Shown in pieces: positions 62,117 through 64,000 of a stretch of DNA of 64,000 bases (position 1 is the first letter of the stretch; each line of letters opens with the position of its first letter). The notes below the pieces were generated by a model. It was not told the origin of the DNA, did not search any database, and saw only the letters and a program-made list of their open reading frames with translations. Source of the DNA: Nonomuraea sp. NEAU-A123 (lineage in GTDB: Bacteria > Actinomycetota > Actinomycetes > Streptosporangiales > Streptosporangiaceae); contig NZ_JAHFZZ010000006.1 in NCBI RefSeq assembly GCF_018603905.1, positions 248,001 through 312,000 on the forward strand. Direction: 5' to 3'. Made by a program: the position numbers and the translations under genes.

Positions 62117-63331
62117 ATGACAGACGCTGAACTTCGTCAGCGGGCGTTGAAGGTCGTGCCCGGCGGTATGTACGGGCACCTCAACGCGGCGATCTTCGCC
62201 CCCGGATACCCGCAGTTCTTCGAGCGGGGCGAAGGCTGCCGGCAGTGGGATGTGGACGGCCGGGAGTACATCGACTTCATGTGTAGTTGGGGCCCGGTCG
62301 TGCTCGGGCACCGGCATCCGCGTGTGGAGGAGGCGGCCGCGCGGCAGCTCGCTCTCGGCGACTGCCTCAACGGGCCGGGCGCGGTCATGGTCGAGCTGGC
62401 CGAGCTGCTGGTCGACACCGTGCCCAGCGCCGACTGGGCGATGTTCTCCAAGAACGGCACCGACGCCACCACGCAGGCGCTCATGGTCGCCCGAGCCGCC
62501 ACCGGCCGCACGAAGGTGCTGATGGCCCACGGCGCCTACCACGGAGCCGACCCCTGGTGCACCCCGTCGCTCGCCGGGACGACGCCGAACGAGCGGGCCG
62601 ACCTGGTGGAGTTCGACTACAACTCGATCGAGTCGCTGGAGGCCGCGGCGGCCACGGTCGAGGGGGATGTCGCGGCGATCATCGTGACGCCGTTCAAACA
62701 CGACTCCTTCGAGGATCAGGAACTGGTAGAGCCTGCTTTCGCGCGGGCCGCCCGGGCGCTGGCCGACCGGATCGGGGCCGCGCTGGTGATCGACGACGTG
62801 CGGGCGGGGTTCAGGATCGACTTGCGGGGCTCGTGGGAGCCCTATGGCGTACGGCCGGACCTGACGGCGTGGTCCAAGGCCATGGCGAACGGTTACCCGA
62901 TAGCCGCCGTGACCGGCACGGACGCGTTGCGCGGGCCGGCGCAGTCGCTGTATTCGACGGGATCGTTCTGGTTCTCGGCCGTGGCGATGGCGGCGGCGAA
63001 GGCGACGATCGAGACGCTGCGCGACACCGAGGGCATCGCGACCATGGAGCGGGCCGGGACGCAGCTACGTGAGGGGCTGTATGGGCAGGCCAAGGCGCAC
63101 GGGTTCGTGGTGAACCAGACCGGGCCCGTGACCATCCCGTGGCTGAGCTTCGACGGCGACGCCGACCTGTCGACCGCCCTGTACTGGAGTGACGCCTGCC
63201 TGCGGCACGGCGTGTACATCCACCCGTGGCACAACTGGTTCATGTCGGCGGCGCACACGGAGGAGGACGTGGCACGGGCCCTGGAGGGAACCGACCTGGC
63301 CTTCGCCGAGACCCGAGCCCACTTCGGCTGA
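62117..63331 (+). CDS. Class III aminotransferase (glutamate-1-semialdehyde aminomutase-like)
   Basis: This 404-aa PLP enzyme has VPGGMYGHLNAAIFAPGYP at its start, GTDATTQALMVARAATG for phosphate binding, VIDDVRAGFR with the PLP Asp and K254 in WSKAMANGYP as the Schiff-base lysine. It is related to HemL-type aminotransferases, but the context (kinase, amino-sugar transport) fits an amino-sugar or amino-acid role better than heme. AAAGAGGG lies upstream. It is 89 bp after the kinase gene. Confidence 0.88.
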   Translation: MTDAELRQRALKVVPGGMYGHLNAAIFAPGYPQFFERGEGCRQWDVDGREYIDFMCSWGPVVLGHRHPRVEEAAARQLALGDCLNGPGAVMVELAELLVDTVPSADWAMFSKNGTDATTQALMVARAATGRTKVLMAHGAYHGADPWCTPSLAGTTPNERADLVEFDYNSIESLEAAAATVEGDVAAIIVTPFKHDSFEDQELVEPAFARAARALADRIGAALVIDDVRAGFRIDLRGSWEPYGVRPDLTAWSKAMANGYPIAAVTGTDALRGPAQSLYSTGSFWFSAVAMAAAKATIETLRDTEGIATMERAGTQLREGLYGQAKAHGFVVNQTGPVTIPWLSFDGDADLSTALYWSDACLRHGVYIHPWHNWFMSAAHTEEDVARALEGTDLAFAETRAHFG

Positions 63332-63482
63332 AGTACGAGGTGAGTACGAGCAGATGAGCGAGGCGGGCACGAGTAGCTGAGTACGAGTACAGGCGCGGCT
63401 ACGGGTGGCCGTTTGGGCGGCGGCCCTCTACTGTCCTTCATGTAGGACGATCGCGGCAAAAGTTACGTCTCGATTGCGCCCC

Positions 63483-63540
63483 TTGACGTGCGCGGGCGGC
63501 CGTTCGTACCTTCGGGCAAACGGTTAGGAAACTTTCCTAA
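63483..63540 (+). promoter_or_regulatory. Promoter and perfect palindrome upstream of ngcE
   Basis: TTGACG (63483-63488) and TACCTT (63507-63512), 18 bp apart, place a start point at about 63519. TTAGGAAACTTTCCTAA at 63524-63540 is a perfect 17-bp palindrome just downstream of it. This sequence type recurs before sugar ABC operons of actinomycetes and may bind a ROK-family repressor; the regulator is not in the window. Confidence 0.6.
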
Positions 63541-63562
63541 TCCGTCCTCTTCAGGAGCCCCC

Positions 63563-64000
63563 ATGACCCACCCGGGAGAGATCACTCGTCGTCAGCTGCT
63601 GCGCCGAATCGGCCTGACCGCGTTCGTCGCCGGTCCCGGCGCGGGCCTGCTGAGCGCCTGCGCCACCAGCGGCGCCGGCGACGAGCCCGCCGCGACGCCG
63701 ACCGGCTCGATCGGCGTCTCCGCCGACCCCAAGAACCCGTTCGGCGTCGACGCCAAGAAGCCGCTGGAGGTCACGATCTTCAGCGGCGGGTACGGCGACG
63801 CGTACGCCAAAGACCTGCACGAGGAGATGTACAAGAAGCGGTTCCCCGGAGCGACGGTCAAGCACAACGCGACCCAGCAGATCGGCACCCAGCTTCGCCC
63901 GCGCTTCGTCAGCGGCGATGTGCCCGATGTGGTCAACAACTCGGGCCCTGAGGCGCTCGACCTGGCCGCCATGGCCACCGAGGGCCAGCTTGCCGACCTG
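63563..64000 (+). CDS. ngcE: NgcE-type N-acetylglucosamine/chitobiose-binding lipoprotein (5' part, cut by window edge)
   Basis: The first 146 codons are present. The signal has a twin-arginine motif TRRQLLRRIG (residues 8-17) and lipobox Cys33 (LLSAC). The mature start reads NPFGVDAKKPLEVTIFSGGY then GDAYAKDLHEEMYKKRFPGA and TQLRPRFVSGDVPDVVNNSG, which is strongly NgcE-like. It would be the binding protein of an NgcEFG uptake system whose permeases should follow off the right edge. ATG 63563 has AGGAG 7 bases upstream. Confidence 0.88.
   Translation, partial: MTHPGEITRRQLLRRIGLTAFVAGPGAGLLSACATSGAGDEPAATPTGSIGVSADPKNPFGVDAKKPLEVTIFSGGYGDAYAKDLHEEMYKKRFPGATVKHNATQQIGTQLRPRFVSGDVPDVVNNSGPEALDLAAMATEGQLADL

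Overview
The window is about 64 kb of very GC-rich DNA with long, tightly packed genes, frequent GTG starts and 4-bp ATGA/GTGA overlaps. It carries families typical of filamentous actinomycetes: an AfsR-like SARP regulator, an XRE/DUF397 pair, GH64 glucanase, NgcE-type amino-sugar binding protein, c-di-AMP riboswitch and Roadblock modules. An actinomycete of the Streptosporangiales type (for example Nonomuraea-like) is a reasonable inference, but the sequence does not prove the genus. No rRNA, tRNA, CRISPR array, transposase or integrase was seen.

Left edge (1-9.6 kb): a complete type II Wadjet anti-plasmid defence operon (jetABCD) with translationally coupled genes. It is followed by a HigB/HigA-like toxin-antitoxin pair and a small decayed coding fragment, so this looks like a defence island.

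9.6-18.5 kb: a glycosyltransferase-like gene and a PfkB kinase are divergent from a 1046-aa SARP/NB-ARC/TPR regulator. Convergent to that regulator is a second NB-ARC/TPR protein. It has no DNA-binding domain and carries a RHIM-like amyloid signalling motif at its N-terminus. A possible 12-aa peptide ORF with a good ribosome binding site lies between them. Next come a tandem DUF397 protein and the stump of its XRE partner.

18.5-24.3 kb: secreted GH64 beta-1,3-glucanase, methyltransferase, MarR-DrrA-DrrB-type efflux operon and an ankyrin protein.

24.3-41.9 kb: thirteen same-strand genes read leftward. They are a CitB-type response regulator, a glutamate-type ABC importer with two binding proteins, a spermidine/putrescine-type ABC importer, HyuA/HyuB (hydantoinase/oxoprolinase) and an M20 amidohydrolase. 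A large hybrid histidine kinase with striking internal tandem repeats is divergent from them. Together they look like a sensing, uptake and hydrolysis system for a nitrogen-containing cyclic amide or amino-acid derivative. A strongly structured leader lies between the two transporter blocks.

41.9-50.4 kb: an ESX/WXG-like cassette with a Pro-Thr repeat protein and a YbaB protein, then redox enzymes, MarR/TetR/PadR regulators and a DHA2 efflux pump controlled by a phased ACATGT operator.

50.4-64 kb: a c-di-AMP riboswitch and its secreted target, an alpha/beta hydrolase, a four-gene Roadblock/DUF4388 operon without a GTPase, DUF4032 and DUF885 genes, a class II aldolase, a TetR-controlled kinase with an aminotransferase, and the 5' end of ngcE running off the right edge.
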